Shown here one piece after another: positions 10,044 through 22,555 of a stretch of DNA of 64,000 nucleotides. The translations under genes were made by a program, and so were the position numbers. Positions within the stretch are counted from its first letter, which is position 1; every line of letters starts with the position of its first letter. The DNA comes from Kalaharituber pfeilii (taxonomy: Eukaryota > Ascomycota > Pezizomycetes > Pezizales > Pezizaceae): NCBI GenBank assembly GCA_015179045.1, contig WHUZ01000003.1, forward strand, positions 1,364,001-1,428,000. Reading direction: 5' to 3'. Under the pieces are notes generated by a model. The model was given only the letters and a program-made list of their open reading frames with translations, did no database searches and was not told the DNA's origin.

Positions 10044-13000
10044 ATGCCACCCCCACATGTTCCAAGCCCAAATGGCCTTCCACGAACTCCAACCCGACCA
10101 AGCACCTCAACTTCGGCAAGAAATAACAATGACGATATTTCTTCACCGTTGCCAGACTATGTGAGTGCGTTCCAACTGCGCAGTTCAAGACCTCAAAGGT
10201 TGACAAGCTAATGTGGGGTAGACCCTCGGTGACTGCCTGGGAAAAGGCGCCTTCGGATCAGTGTATCGTGCACTGAATTGGGGAACTGGTGAGACGGTTG
10301 CTGTTAAACAAGTCCGGTTGGCCGATCTTCCAAAGAGTGAACTTCGAGTAATTATGGTAAGACCAATTGAGCTTCGATACTTCTAGACTGTTAGAGCTAA
10401 TTATCACGGTCAGCTTGAAATTGATCTGCTTAAAAACCTCAATGTGAGGCAGCCCCGAAAGTAAAATAATAATTTCGAAAAAATACTAAAATTATTCCAT
10501 AGCATCCGAATATCGTCAAATATCGTGGTTTTGTCAAAACGGTAGACTCATTATACATTATCATGGAGTAAGTTGGATGCCGACCTTCGACCTTCTAAAG
10601 CTTTCCGCAGCAAACTAATTCAGGAAGGTATTGTGAAAATGGGTCTCTCCATAGCATCTGTAAAAATTTCGGCAAATTCCCAGAGAATTTGGTTTCCCTC
10701 TATATGACTCAAGTCCTTCATGGACTGTTATACCTTCATGACCAAGGTGTTATACATAGAGATATCAAGGGAGCAAACATTCTCACGACCAAAGAAGGAT
10801 TGGTTAAGCTTGCGGATTTTGGTGTGGCTACCAGAACTGGTGCACTAAGCGATTCGTCGGTGGTGGGTACACCATATTGGATGGCCCCAGAGGTCATTGA
10901 ACTTGCTGGAGCTTCTACAGCATCTGATATTTGGTGCGTATGGACTTGTTTCAGAATATTCGTATGAGTTACTTACTGAACTACTCTCAGGAGCGTTGGA
11001 TGTACCGTCATCGAGCTTCTAGATGGAAAACCTCCATACCACAAATTGGCATCAATGCCTGCGCTGTTTCGAATTGTCAATGATGACCACCCACCACTGC
11101 CAGATGGCGCTTCTTCGGTATGTGGCTCGTGATAGTCCATCAGAAGCCACAAAATATCTAACAACTCTCTGCTAGGCCCTCCGAGATTTCTTGATGCAAT
11201 GTTTCCAAAAGGATCCAAATCTAAGAGTCTCAGCTCGGAAGCTCCTCAAACATCCCTGGATCACCAATGCCAAACGTTCGGAATCTATAGTACAAGCGCC
11301 AAGTACAAAATATGAAGAGGCCGTACAGAACATCCAAAAATGGAATCAAAAGTGGAACGAGGCTGTTGTGAAATCTCCAAATAATACAAGTGTCAAGAAA
11401 GCAAGCCGCAACACCAACTTCAGTCCGACTCCTCGTCGGACTCAGAATGAGTTCTCCACCCCCGTTTCCAAGGGGAATTTGGGATTGCAGCACAAGAATC
11501 AAGTCAATATCGATCTTCTCCGTTCTCCTGAAAACTGTGAGTAATGCTATCCCCACCCGGTATCTTGTACTAACCGATTTTCAGTGGATGATAATTGGGA
11601 TGACGATTTTGCAACTTGCTTCTCACCCAGCGCCTTACAATTGCCCCACATGAAGCCTCATGACAATTTTGGTGGGCAATTATCGTCTGACCGCCTGAAG
11701 GCCTTGTCGGCAGATAATTCTAATGACAATTGGAATGCCGATTTCGAAGGGGATCTTACCATGAACAATCCGCAAAGCCCACCAGGTATGTACTAGAGTC
11801 AACAAGTTGAGATTACGAAATATCTAACTTGTGTAATAGCATTCGTTTCTGACGATCCAATGCAAACTATACGCCCGGTATATCACCGTAACTCTCTGAA
11901 CCGGAATTCCGCACCAGAACTCGAGCCCATCCAGCAAAGTCCAGAATCACCAAATGTGGCACCTCCCCGTTCGGCAGTAACCCAGCCAAAGCCACTGGTC
12001 CCACAGAAGCAGAAGAAATTGGTGCTCCCGTCTCGGCCAGCCTTGCGATATGAGGAGGACCCCATGGAAGACTACTCAGACCTAATAGGAGTAAATGAAG
12101 CCCAATTCGCCCAGAAGGTTGGCACTATGATGGTAGATTATAGTCAGAAGCACCCAACACCGAATGATATGGAGACTCAGAAAAACCAGAAAGATGCTAC
12201 ATTGGCGCCTCGGTTGCTTGACCTTGAGGGACTACCTCGCTCTGCTGGCTCCTCGGCCGCGGGTAGCCTTAGGAGAAGAAAGCATCAAACTACCGGTGCC
12301 ATGGACAAAGATCCAAATGCGATGCGGAGGTCGCGTTCTACATTGGAAATCCATAAATACGCTGAGGCAGACGGGGAGGAGGATTATTCTGATGTGTTCG
12401 GGCGGGATGCCGTTTCTGAAGCTTATGATTCAGATGCTAGTGCAGACGAGTTAATGCTGCAAACTCGGTTGTCAAGCAGTTCATGGGTATGCAGGAATCC
12501 TGATGCCTTTCTCTTAAGGCACAACTAATCTTTTTTTTTTTTTTTGTAGTTGGGGGATGAGGATAATGACGAAGATGACCCATTTGCTCAGCTCGAAGAA
12601 GGATTTGATGAAATGGGTTCGTATTATGATATTTCAACTCTTGTTACGTGATGTTTGCTAAGCAATAGGTCAGACTTGGAGGCAAATATTCTTCGAGATA
12701 AACACGCACGGCTTTGTCTTCAGGTGGACAGCCTTGTTAATTCTCTGAAAACAAGTCAGCCGGAAGATGAACTTGATCGCATCACAACCCAACTAGTATG
12801 TCATACCTCCTTTGCCAAATAGCAGAAGCTTACTATTCCTAGTTGGATATTCTCATGGAGTCCTTCGAAACCAAGAACAACATCATTGGTTCACATGGAA
12901 TGTTGCCAATCTTGGAGGTTTTGGACACTTGCAAACGAGAAAAAGTAATCTTGAAACTCCTGAAAATAGTGAATGCGGTCAGTTGCCCTTTTCGGTTGAC

Positions 13001-14928
13001 AACAAGTACATACTCACTAGTTTCAGATCACTTACGAAGATGTCGAAGTCCAAGAGAACATCTGCTTCGTTGGTGGCATACCCATCATCACAAAATTCGC
13101 GGCCAAGGGTTATGCATCAACTATCCGATTGGAGGCCGCTGCTTTCGTTCGCCAAATGTATACCACTTCCACATTGACACTGCAGATGTTTGTCAGCTGC
13201 GGTGGGCTTAGTGTATTAGTTAAGTTCGTAGAGGAAGACTACATGGATGAGCGAGACTTGGTAGTTATTGGTATTGATGGTATTTGTAGTGTCTTTGAAC
13301 TCCAGGTATGATCTTCATCACCTTTGCTGTGCAGGTGTGTATTAACTTAGTCTCCAGGGCCCAACTCCCAAAAACGACTTCTGCAGGATCTTTGCAAGGA
13401 ATTCAGTCCTACAGCCCTTGTCAATGGCTCTTGTGCATGTCATTGATCAAACAGATGAGGTAGCACAGATGTGCGTAGAGCGAATTGTTAATATATTCTA
13501 CATATTCTCTCAAGCAGAAAATCAAGTGAAGGAGACAATTGCTGAGAGCACTGTACTCAAGAGTATGTCATCAATACCACTTCCTGCATACTTATATTAA
13601 CGTTTTGTAGGAGTTCTGAAGGACCTCAACAGGATTCCTCCGGTGCATCAAATCACGATGTTAAAATTCATCAAGAATTTGTCGATGGCTACTGCGACAT
13701 TGGAGACTTTACAGAACGCGAATGCCATTGAAAAATTGACAGACCTCTTGGAAGCAAGCAGGCATGGCAGCCATTTCAAGGTCAGAACGACTTCACCCTA
13801 ATTATTCACGTCACGTGATGTTAATAAAACACAGGAAATCTCAAACCAAATTCTGAATACGATGTACAACCTTTGCAAGCTCAGTGTACCACGACAAAAT
13901 GAGGCTGCGCTTATGGGAATCATCCCGATTCTTCAGAAGATTGTCAGCACTGAGCGTCCACTGAAAGAGTTTGCTTTGCCAATTCTCTGCGACATGGCTC
14001 ACTGCAGCAAGATCACCCGGAAGATTTTGTGGCAGAACAACGGTCTGGGATTCTATATTTCCCTTCTCTCAGACCCATACTGGCAAGTAACCGCATTGGA
14101 TGCTATTCACGTATGGTAAGTTACACATGAACCGCTGTCTTAAATGTCGCCGTCCTCACCAGATTTAATAGGTTACAAGAGGAAACCGGCCGAGTGGAAG
14201 AAAAATTACTTGTTAAAGATTTCACAAGTGCAATTGTCAAGTGTTTCACAACATCTAAAGCAAATGCATTCGAAAATCTTCTAGAACCCCTACAGAAGCT
14301 CCTCCGCCTAAGCCTGCCGGTGGCCGCTGCGGTTGCCAAACCTGAGTTCTTTGCCAGAATTTTGCAAAAGTTGACTCATACCAAGGCGCTTGTACGATTG
14401 AATCTGCTTAGGATCCTCCGCACGATATGTGACGCTAGTGAACAGAAGGGCAGCATTCTGCAGGAGTATGGAATGACGCATACTATTCAGCGTCTGGCCG
14501 ATAAGGATGTTGCCGTCCTAGTACAGAACCTCGCTCGTGAGCTGCTCAAGCTTTCAATGGAACAAGTACCCCCTAGACCCCAGACACCGCAGAGCAACAC
14601 GCCATCTATGACGAGAAGAGTATCGAAGCGGGCTCACTCCATTACCTCCGCGTCAGCATCGAGTGTACTAGGTTCTCCAACAACGCCACATCATAACTAC
14701 ACACGATATTATGAGACAAAAGACAGGGTGGGAATAGAGAATGCAGATGGATCAAGAAGAGGAGACCGCGATAGCCAGAGAGAGAGAAGGAGTACTAGAA
14801 TATCTGATATCGGAGTCAGTGGGACACCAAGTGCAAGGAAAGTCATTCGAGCTGGAAGTTCATTGAGGAATCCAACTCAGGCCAGTGCCCAAACATCCAG
14901 GACAGGCAACCGGACTGCCCCCGGGTAA
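10044..14928 (+). CDS. sepH: SepH/Cdc7-type septation-initiation protein kinase
   Basis: SepH (fission yeast Cdc7, budding yeast Cdc15 class) is the Ste20/Ste11-like kinase of the septation initiation network acting downstream of the Spg1 GTPase at spindle pole bodies. Seventeen exons join into 1334 residues, close to the known fungal length. The kinase domain lies at about residues 40-305: glycine loop [14 protein letters not shown] lysine, [24 protein letters not shown]. It is followed by DDNWDDDF and DNWNADF acidic motifs, then a long C-terminal ARM/HEAT-like helical region (about 760-1220) and a basic Ser-rich tail. Exon ends are 10160, 10356, 10443, 10567, 10933, 11117, 11536, 11785, 12486, 12616, 12795, 12977, 13305, 13562, 13780, 14115 and 14928. 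One exon (10414-10443) is just 30 nt. Start is the ATG before an S/T/P-rich leader of 38 residues. Confidence 0.93.
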
Positions 14929-15703
14929 CGTTATAATAAAGCCCAGGCTGAATTGTGCATGGGTGGTGATGGATGTTGATGAATGAGGGTAGTAATTGCA
15001 TCTTGAAAATGGAGCTGTTAGAGTCATGCATCATCTTTTTCTCTTATTTAAAAGAAAAGAACGAGATTGGACAAAAATCCATTGGATTCTGCGTGTAACC
15101 TGTACATACCCACTGATTTCATTTCCTTCTTCTTTGTCTTCTTATGAGTTTATCTTACATCTATTTATCTTTTGATTTGTGCCTATATCTGTGCGCTGTT
15201 ACGATTGTGTGTGTTAAGTAGCATTTCCTTCACTTTTTGGAGGCAGGCAACTGAATTGAGATGTTTTCTGTAATTATTGATTTCGGACAAACAATGCTTT
15301 GCAGGGGTTAGCTTGACTGTAGTCGTTTGGTTGCTACGAGAGGTGTTTCTGCTGTTTTCTCCCCAAATTTGTGTCTTAATTGTTTTCTTATCTTTTCTTT
15401 TGACCTCTTATTTTCTTTTGTTTCCTTTTTTTCCGGGTTACCTCCAAGAGCTCGAAAATAAAAATTTGGAACTCCCGTTTACCGAAACCCTCAATGACCC
15501 TTATCCTTATCCCTACAGCGCAGGTCCTTGCGCAGAATGGCTACGAAAGAAGCAATGAAACGAAACAGCATCGCTGATAAGCATATAAAGAATACAGAAC
15601 AAATACGGTCAACGCCTTCAACAAAATTAACAAAGAGATATAAACCCATGCACGAGTATAAGTATAACAAGTGCGTTGCTGAATCACATCTTGGCCTTTC
15701 GTG
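14929..15703. other. AT-rich convergent 3' spacer
   Basis: T-rich DNA between the converging SepH and coiled-coil genes. No coding or RNA gene is recognised; it presumably contains both 3' UTRs. Confidence 0.6.
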
Positions 15704-16372
15704 TCACTGGATATCCGCCTGTCGCGCCTTCTTCTTCCGCTTGATCGTTTTTATAGGTTCCTGTATGGACTGAGACGACATTGAAACCGGTGTTCCCGGT
15801 GGCGCTAACGACGCTACTATATCCTCCCCTGTGGCCCCTCCTGCGCCCGCCGGACTTCCTAGTTGGTGTTCCAACTGCTCCTGTTCTGCGAGCTGCTTCT
15901 GCTCCTGTTTACCCCCAACCATCGTCTGTCCTCCCCCCACACCAACCATCCTCGCTTTCAATACCGTCCTATCCCGCTCCCTTTCTCTCTCCCTCCGCTC
16001 CCTGATCCTCTCCAGATTTCTTATCCTCGCGCGCTTCGCTTCCTCGACTCTTCTTCGCAATTGCGCGACCTCGAGGCTCTGTGCGTTCATCGTGTTGCGG
16101 AGGCGCGAGAGCTTGGCTTCGTATGCGGGGATCTGGGACAGGGTCGGAGCAATGCGGGAGTAGAAGGGAAGGGTGGAGAGGGTGGTGGTGGTGAGATGGA
16201 GGGAAGTCAGGAGGGCAGATTGTTGATTTCTACATGAGTGGGGGGAGAAGGGTGTCAGTAGGGTTGATTGCAGAGGTGGGAGGGACTATAGGACATACTG
16301 CAGAGCTTCGAGCTGGAGGGTGAGAGAGTCAATGGCGGCGCGGGCCTGGCGGGAGATGGCATCGGGATCCAT
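15704..16372 (-). CDS. Small coiled-coil protein, function not recognised
   Basis: Two exons, 16299-16372 and 15704-16229, joined over a 69-base intron, give 199 residues starting MDPDAISRQARAA. Residues 1-50 look helical (DSLTLQLEALQNQQSALL). A second amphipathic stretch (IPAYEAKLSRLRNTMNAQ) leads into a very charged helix rich in Arg/Glu (about 85-115). The rest is Gly/Gln/Ser-rich with a basic KRKKKAR patch near the C-terminus that could act as a nuclear signal. The layout is reminiscent of small BLOC-1-type or kinetochore coiled-coil subunits, but no signature lets me choose. The reading frame and splice sites are good; the function is open. Confidence 0.7.
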
Positions 16373-18578
16373 TGGTCTTTCCTAAGTGATGGAGATTGGA
16401 GAGGATGGTGGAGGTTGGAAATTCCCGAATGCGGAAATTGCGGGATCAGCTTGACGCCCCGTGCTGGTGCCGTATCAATAATGGAGCTATTGCCGGCCTG
16501 ATCACCCCTTGAACAATGGTATCTCTCACCTTTGTATTATTCAAATCTCTTTTTTATATTCTATATTTTTTTTATTGCTTTTAATTAAATTGTTCCGCAG
16601 TAAGTGCTACCCAAGACCAGGCTTACCAACGCCCGCCGCACTGAAAAATGTAAAGAGTGCTTTGAGATGAGACAAATGCGGATATCTGAGACTAATAGGC
16701 CTGTTCGGCTGGTGTATGGAAGTTAGCCCCTACTGATAGCGGCAGCAGATTTGTATTTCAACTTTACCCGTTTTATTAAAAAGATGCGATTGGACCGTTG
16801 ATGTGCTTATGCTGCTGTCCTCCTTTTGGCAAAAGCTCAGGGTTGGACGATATGGAGTGATTGGGGTTACGGGACTATGATTGGGGGTTCCGTTCGCTAG
16901 AAGTGTTTAAGGCGGGGTTTGAAACTTCTAAATGCTGCGCAATCTATGCACGCAGTCTATCTGATCTGCATAATCTAATCTTTTCATTCCTCACATCTTA
17001 TCTGATTTTACGCGCCACACTCAGTCTCCTGTCTTTGACTTCCACAAGCCTAGCATACAAGCCTTACCTGGGCAAAGTTAAGTGCAGGGGATACCTTGGC
17101 TAAGGCAGCACGGTAACTCAGCATTGGGATTTTATGATAACCTGGCCCTGTCGGAAGTCGCCGAAAAGACAAGGACTGAAGCAAAGCCAGGGTCTCGAAG
17201 GGGTGGGAATCGGACAACCTCACACCACGTTTTTTGAGGGGAGACAGCCAGGTGTGTTTTGAGGCGCAGAACGAGAGGGGGGCCCAAGTCAGACTCAAAC
17301 TTGTGTAAGTCTTCTTGAGAGCAGGAATGGAAAGGGTACTGAGGAGGTAATGGGACGATAAGGGCGATGCATTGCCATGATAGGGGTCGTTTCGAGGTTT
17401 TGCGAGGTAGCAGAGCGGGTTTAGGAGAGACCTCGAATCGATACACATAATTTGAAACGAAATTCATGACGTGAACCTGTGTTTAAAGAAATTCACCATT
17501 ATATATTCAGTAGAGCATTCTTACAATGTAGACTAATACCTTTCTTGGATACTATAATTTATGTATGGGAACAAGATAATAATATTTGAGGATGAGGAAA
17601 AATATATAGACTTCCATTGATGAAAGGACACACCACACACCAAATTAAACAAGCTCATATATACAAGTAAATCTAAGTAGTATAGTAATCAGCTGCAAAT
17701 TTTTACAATAAAAAAAGCGTATGCATTTCTAATAACTCTGTTATACATACCTTCCGATCCGACTCATTGTTTTGTTCCATCCGTCTAACCAACCATGGTC
17801 CATTTCGACTCATTCCCCGAGAATCTGAGAACCTTGCGTATGCTTTTACTGGGTTGCTGGCTAGCTGTGTTCAGTGGCGGTCAGTCGGGTCATGAAATCA
17901 GTCCAAGTCACCCCACCAATGTCACCACCTGTCATGACGTACAAGACCCTGTCACTTTTAATACCCCAATTGGGTAATGGGGTATCGTACCTCAACTATA
18001 GTCAGACTATTCAATTACAATAAACATCTGATCAGATCAGGTCACTTCACGCTGAACCAAGTATACCACGCATAGTAAGCAGGAAAAAAAAAGAATAGAA
18101 ATGGAAAGAAAAAGAAATAGACGTAGATAGAAGCTAGTTGGCAATCATGGGATATAATGTAAGTATTCCCTGTTTTCTCGACATGTTACAATTTTCCTAC
18201 CATCGTCACCAGATTGGTAAATTACGAGATAGTGCACTACTAGTGAAGACAGTCAAATTTTCCAAAGAGAGTCTTCGGGTATATAAGTCAGATATATATA
18301 TATATATACCATATACCACTCTGTCTTACACCTTCTCACCAAAAACAACATCTTCTCTCCTCTCTTCCATACATCCCTCCTCGCTACGGCTTCTCATCTC
18401 CTCTTCCTTTATTCATTTTTTTCCAAATAATACTATCTCCTTGATATAATCAACACAAGCTTTTAATATCCCTCAATTTAATTCTCACATTTCTCCTATC
18501 CCCACAAATATAAGGCCTGGAAAATCAGCAACTGTACCCTCACTCACCACCAACCAGAGTCCAAATCAAAATCAAAAA
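16373..18578. other. 2.2-kb gene-poor spacer
   Basis: No gene could be supported. The sequence shifts from moderately GC-rich near 16400 to AT-rich around 16540-18500. An antisense open frame around 17050-17467 shows no domain and no recognisable composition. The last about 250 bases, CT-rich, look like the leader of the gene at 18579. Confidence 0.5.
18288..18312 (+). promoter_or_regulatory. (TA)n tract, possible TATA region
   Basis: A run of alternating TA about 270 bases upstream of the small gene at 18579, followed by a pyrimidine-rich stretch (18320-18430) typical of fungal transcription start regions. This is inference from position only. Confidence 0.4.
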
Positions 18579-18951
18579 ATGAGCTTCCGCAGCTTCACCC
18601 GCACAGTCTCGACCGTCTCAAAACGCCTCTTGCCTGCCGAGTCGCACCAATTCTTCATTCAACCAACCACCATGAAGCCCCAGCCTGTCTCCCTCAGCTT
18701 CTACACCACCAGGCTCGGGCGCACCGCTTCAATGTACGTGCCGATTTACATCGGCTTCTTTGGGTGGTCCTTTGCGACGGCGAGGTATGTAGCCCATAAT
18801 TTTTAGTCAACTCCTCCTTTTACTTGCTATTGACTGGTATTTGTTTGTTTTGTATAGGTTCTTAAACTGGTCTAACCAGGTTGAGGGTAACCCCTGGGTA
18901 TACGGAAACCGCGAGTTAGCCCTTAAGGGCGTGCCGGATGCACAACTATAA
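18579..18951 (+). CDS. Small probable mitochondrial single-pass membrane protein
   Basis: Exons 18579-18784 and 18858-18951 give 99 residues; the intron (18785-18857) has a GTATGT donor and a TATAG acceptor. The first about 20 residues (MSFRSFTRTVSTVSKRL) are basic, hydroxylated and free of acidic residues, fitting a mitochondrial presequence. A hydrophobic stretch at about residues 52-68 (YVPIYIGFFGWSFATA) could span a membrane. A short polar tail with NPWVYGNRELALKG follows. The size and layout resemble accessory subunits of respiratory complexes, but I do not recognise the family. Confidence 0.7.
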
Positions 18952-19821
18952 TTTAAAACCCTAACTTATGCTGCCCTTTTTTCCAAAATTGAAGAAAGAC
19001 GGGGCCCAAGATTGAAGCTTTGGATTCGAGTGGTAGAAAAACAAAAAGCTGTAGGACGGACAGAATATCAATAATCAATATTCAGAGTGGATAAGGATAT
19101 GGGCAAATATGCAGGTACTCATTTGGTTTTGGTCGGGTCCCCGTTTCAGAAATTGCTACTGGTAATATTTGTATGGGCGGTTTCATGGACTTGGATTTGC
19201 TTGTTTGTTTGGGCGAGGGAGGTTGCAGGATGGAGTCGCTTGGAGTCTTTTTCTTTTTTTTTTTTCCCCTTCTTATTTGTCTCTTCGCTGTAAATATAAG
19301 CTTAAATTTCCCTGTACGGGTAGAATGAGGAATAACTTTTCTTTCCCATTATTTCGCTCCAAAATGCAACATCATTTATGAAGCTCCGACAGGATAAAAC
19401 TTAGATTGCTTTGGAGTTACCAATGCGTCGCGTTCGGCATTCCTCGCATTACTACTGTAGAACCGACAAGCTGCACAACGATGGCATGGAAAACCCACAG
19501 GAAATATACCAGTCAGAAAATATATAGCACTCTTTCAACAAGATTCAAAATCAGGGCGGTGAAATTGTAATAGCAATAAAACCGGGCAAAGGCGCTCTAT
19601 AATTGGTAAAGACAGTGTTTCTATTTATTGCTTTGCTAAGCGACCACATAGTTTCTGGCAAAAAAAAAACGCTGCGCCTTGGATGGATGCATTTCTACAT
19701 TCGCCCGATATCTATCATTCCCAAGGGTAGTATTATGCAGTAAGAAAGGGATTAAAAAGATCTATTCAAACTATAACAAGGTATTTAGAACGCCTTCTTC
19801 GCCAGGAGGAAGTCACACCAT
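18952..19821. other. Convergent AT-rich spacer
   Basis: 870 bases between two converging genes. Only short open frames of biased composition and short T and A runs are seen. No gene is recognised. Confidence 0.55.
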
Positions 19822-20469
19822 TTACAACGCAACAGCGGCGGCAAAAACTGCGATGAGAGCAAGCATGCTGTTGTAGTAGACGCGGGAGGAGGCATTGCCT
19901 TCGTCTTCTTTATCATTGTCGCCATCTGTTGATGAGATGTTAGTACATGCGCAAGCTAGAATTCGGTCCATGAGGAGTACGTACCAGGGTTGGTGTTGTT
20001 GGCATTGGCAGACTGGCTGATAGTTGGAGTGCTAGTGGCAGTGGTGGTTGAGGCCTCTGTGGAGGTAGCTGCGGCAGAGGTGCTAGTAGGAATGTCTACA
20101 TCAAAAGATCAGTTATACCGATTTAAGTGAGGTTGACAGTACAACAATGATACTTACCAACATCAATACCATCCTCCTTGCAAGAGCTCTTATAACTAGC
20201 AATGGCATCCTCCAAAACGGCGGCGTCACAGGCTTTCTTGAGACAGCTCGTCATCGTGTCTACCTCTTCTTCGCAGATAGCTTTCATATCACTGACTTCA
20301 TGCTCGTTCACGCAAGCAAGAACGCAAGCCTAAATAGAAAAGCAATTAGCGGCCGAACAAGTATTGTGAAGAGTTGGTAAGCTCATACCGGAGGGGTAGC
20401 ATCTGCGAATTGGAGGAGAAAGCCGAGAAAGACGAAAAGCGCTGTGAAAACGGTTGCTTTGGTGAACAT
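19822..20469 (-). CDS. CFEM-like GPI-anchored cell-surface protein
   Basis: Four exons (20389-20469, 20158-20329, 19985-20095, 19822-19925) give 155 residues. A signal peptide (MFTKATVFTALFVFLGFLLQFADA) is followed directly by a cysteine module spaced C-x3-C-x12-C-x9-C-x4-C-x15-C. The outer spacing, including the terminal Cx9-14Cx3-4Cx15-16C portion, matches CFEM domains, but the CxC pair of the usual eight cysteines is absent. A Ser/Thr/Ala-rich linker follows, with N-glycosylation sites NNT and NAS. The end is a small-residue plus hydrophobic C-terminus (SMLALIAVFAAAVAL) typical of a GPI-attachment signal. CFEM proteins act in haem/iron uptake, adhesion or host interaction; which applies here is unknown. 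Confidence 0.85.
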
Positions 20470-22555
20470 CTTGAAACGTTTCTAAAGTTGAACTGATCTA
20501 AAGGATGAAAATTGGATTTTATTCAAGAATAGTGATATATTCTAAAGAGTGACTGGGAAAGACCCGAATAAGGAGCGTGTTGGGGTTTAGTGAAGAGAGT
20601 GAATGAAGATAGTTGGTGTGAGAAAAAAAGGAAACAGGAGCATGGGAAGTCTTTAAAATCGTGGAAGGGGGCTTGGGGCTAGTTAGAGTTTCGGAAATAC
20701 CGCGCCACATACCACTAGTAGTACTTTTCAAAGGTACTAGTATTGGGGCACCTGACTAATGCATGAATACCTATGCCTATGCAGTATTTTGTAGACACTA
20801 GTATACTTCTGGATTAGCTAGCGACCCAGCAGTCTTGACTACGGGAGAGCCCCCTTTCGCTATCACGTCTAACATCATAACATCATGGTTGCCCGTCACG
20901 GCTGCTTGCTCCACCTGCTGTTTTATGCATTTGACAACTTTCATACCCGTGCCGACAGCCATTTTGACAGCTATTGCATCAACCATTTTAACAGCCATGC
21001 AGCAGCCAGTTTTAGCAACCATTTCAGCAACCATTTTGATGGTTATTTCGGCAGCTGTTTTGACAGCTGTTGCAGCTGCTATTTTGACATCTATCTCGGC
21101 ATTCGTTTGATTGCAACCGGACTACCGTTTGATGGCCCAATTTGGCGGGAGTTTTGATAACTATTTCAGGAGCTGATTTGATAGTCGTTTTGGCAGCTGT
21201 TCTATTGGTCATTTCACATCTGTTTTGACAACTGTTTCTGTACCCATTCCGGACCGCCATTCCCATTATTATTATGTATCTAAATACAGTGCTATGTCAT
21301 GAATATGCTACTGTAATTGCTGTTTGCATAACCGCAGAGTACACGTAGAGAACTCAAAGGGCTGCCAAGTATAGGATATCCAAGAGTAGCATAGTGAGAC
21401 TGCATTCTGCATAGCGTATACTATGCATTGTCAGGTGTCCCAAACGACCTAGTAGTGTGGCGAGTGGCCTCCACATGAAACGAAACCACGGGTGAAGCTG
21501 CATAGGTAATCAGGGACAGTAATCAAGTCCCTTCTTATTTTTAATTACGAAGTATTAATCTGACTTGGGCATTATTTCGGTTGGATGACATTGCGAAGGT
21601 ATATGAACCCAAGATGTAGCTATCGCACATTGACATCCATCTCAAGTCTCAGGTCTTTCCAACTATCCAACCATCGCTTCTCTTTATTAGATGGTAGTCA
21701 TAGTGTTAATCCCAGCGGTCACGAATCCCTCATTCGTTCCAGCACGGGGAAGTCATCAAACCGTGTAAGTAAGGCCTCTATCAGACCCACAGTGCGTAGA
21801 CGCGCAAGCCTTGCATTCAAATAGACCAAAACTTTTGCCTTTCCAGCGAAGGGCCTACAGTCATACTACAAGTAAAACAGCCATACAGAAGGGTTACAAA
21901 TACTCCTTCTTATCCACTGAGGAAGATGCTGGGGAGGAGGCCCGGGATATTCGGTGTGATGCGAGGGGACGGCGAGAGCTGGCAGGAGCAGAGCCGAGCG
22001 GAGGGTGGAGCAATGCTGTTGCCGTGCTGGCATTGCTGGGGCTAGCTCCGGGCAGCACTGCGAGCGGCGGGAGTGCGGGGTGCGGTTTCTTGCCTGGTGA
22101 GGCTGGCTGCCCGCCGCGCTGGCGACGGAGCGGCACCGAGGTGGGATGAATGGGCGCATGGCCGCCAGGGGTTGCGCGGTCGGCAAAGTCTTGGCGCGCC
22201 AATCGCCAAGCGGTCCCATGAGCACAATTAAACTCCAACGTCCAACAGGCACCTTCGCTCCTGTGCGACCCCCCCCCCCCCCACCCCCCCGGGCTAACGC
22301 GCAAAAGCAGAACCCCCTCCCATTCCCACTCCCCCTTTTTCCCAAACACCTTGCACACGTCTGCAGCAACCCCCCTCAACCCTCTCTTCTTAGCTAAACC
22401 CCATCACTTCCCCCTGTCACGTTGTTTGTGAAGAAGATATTGAAGGGCTCTCCCCCCCCCCCCCCCCAGAATTAATCCTCATTCCTCCTCCTGCCTCTCC
22501 TCACCGCAACCTGCAATTGTAGCACGAAGCAGCTTCCCCATAACTACACGCAACC
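20470..22555. other. 2.1-kb spacer with degenerate tandem repeat
   Basis: This divergent region between the CFEM-like and septin genes holds a degenerate tandem repeat (20950-21250, listed separately), C runs at about 22268-22283 and 22453-22467, and otherwise no recognisable gene. The region upstream of 22556 is C-rich and probably the septin promoter and leader. Confidence 0.55.
20950..21250 (+). repeat. Degenerate about 12-bp-periodic minisatellite
   Basis: Words such as CATTTTGACAGC, GCAACCATTTC, AGCAACCATTTTG, GGCAGCTGTTTTGACAGCTGTTGCAGC recur with a spacing of roughly 12 bases or multiples of it. In one frame the repeat is open and gives a hydrophobic Ala/Thr/Ile-rich peptide, but it is interrupted and not family-like, so I call it repeat DNA and not a gene. 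Confidence 0.7.

Noticed and set aside
17050..17467. Antisense open frames of 111-132 codons
   Set aside because: They overlap each other in different frames, lack any family signature and have no splice partner; probably random.
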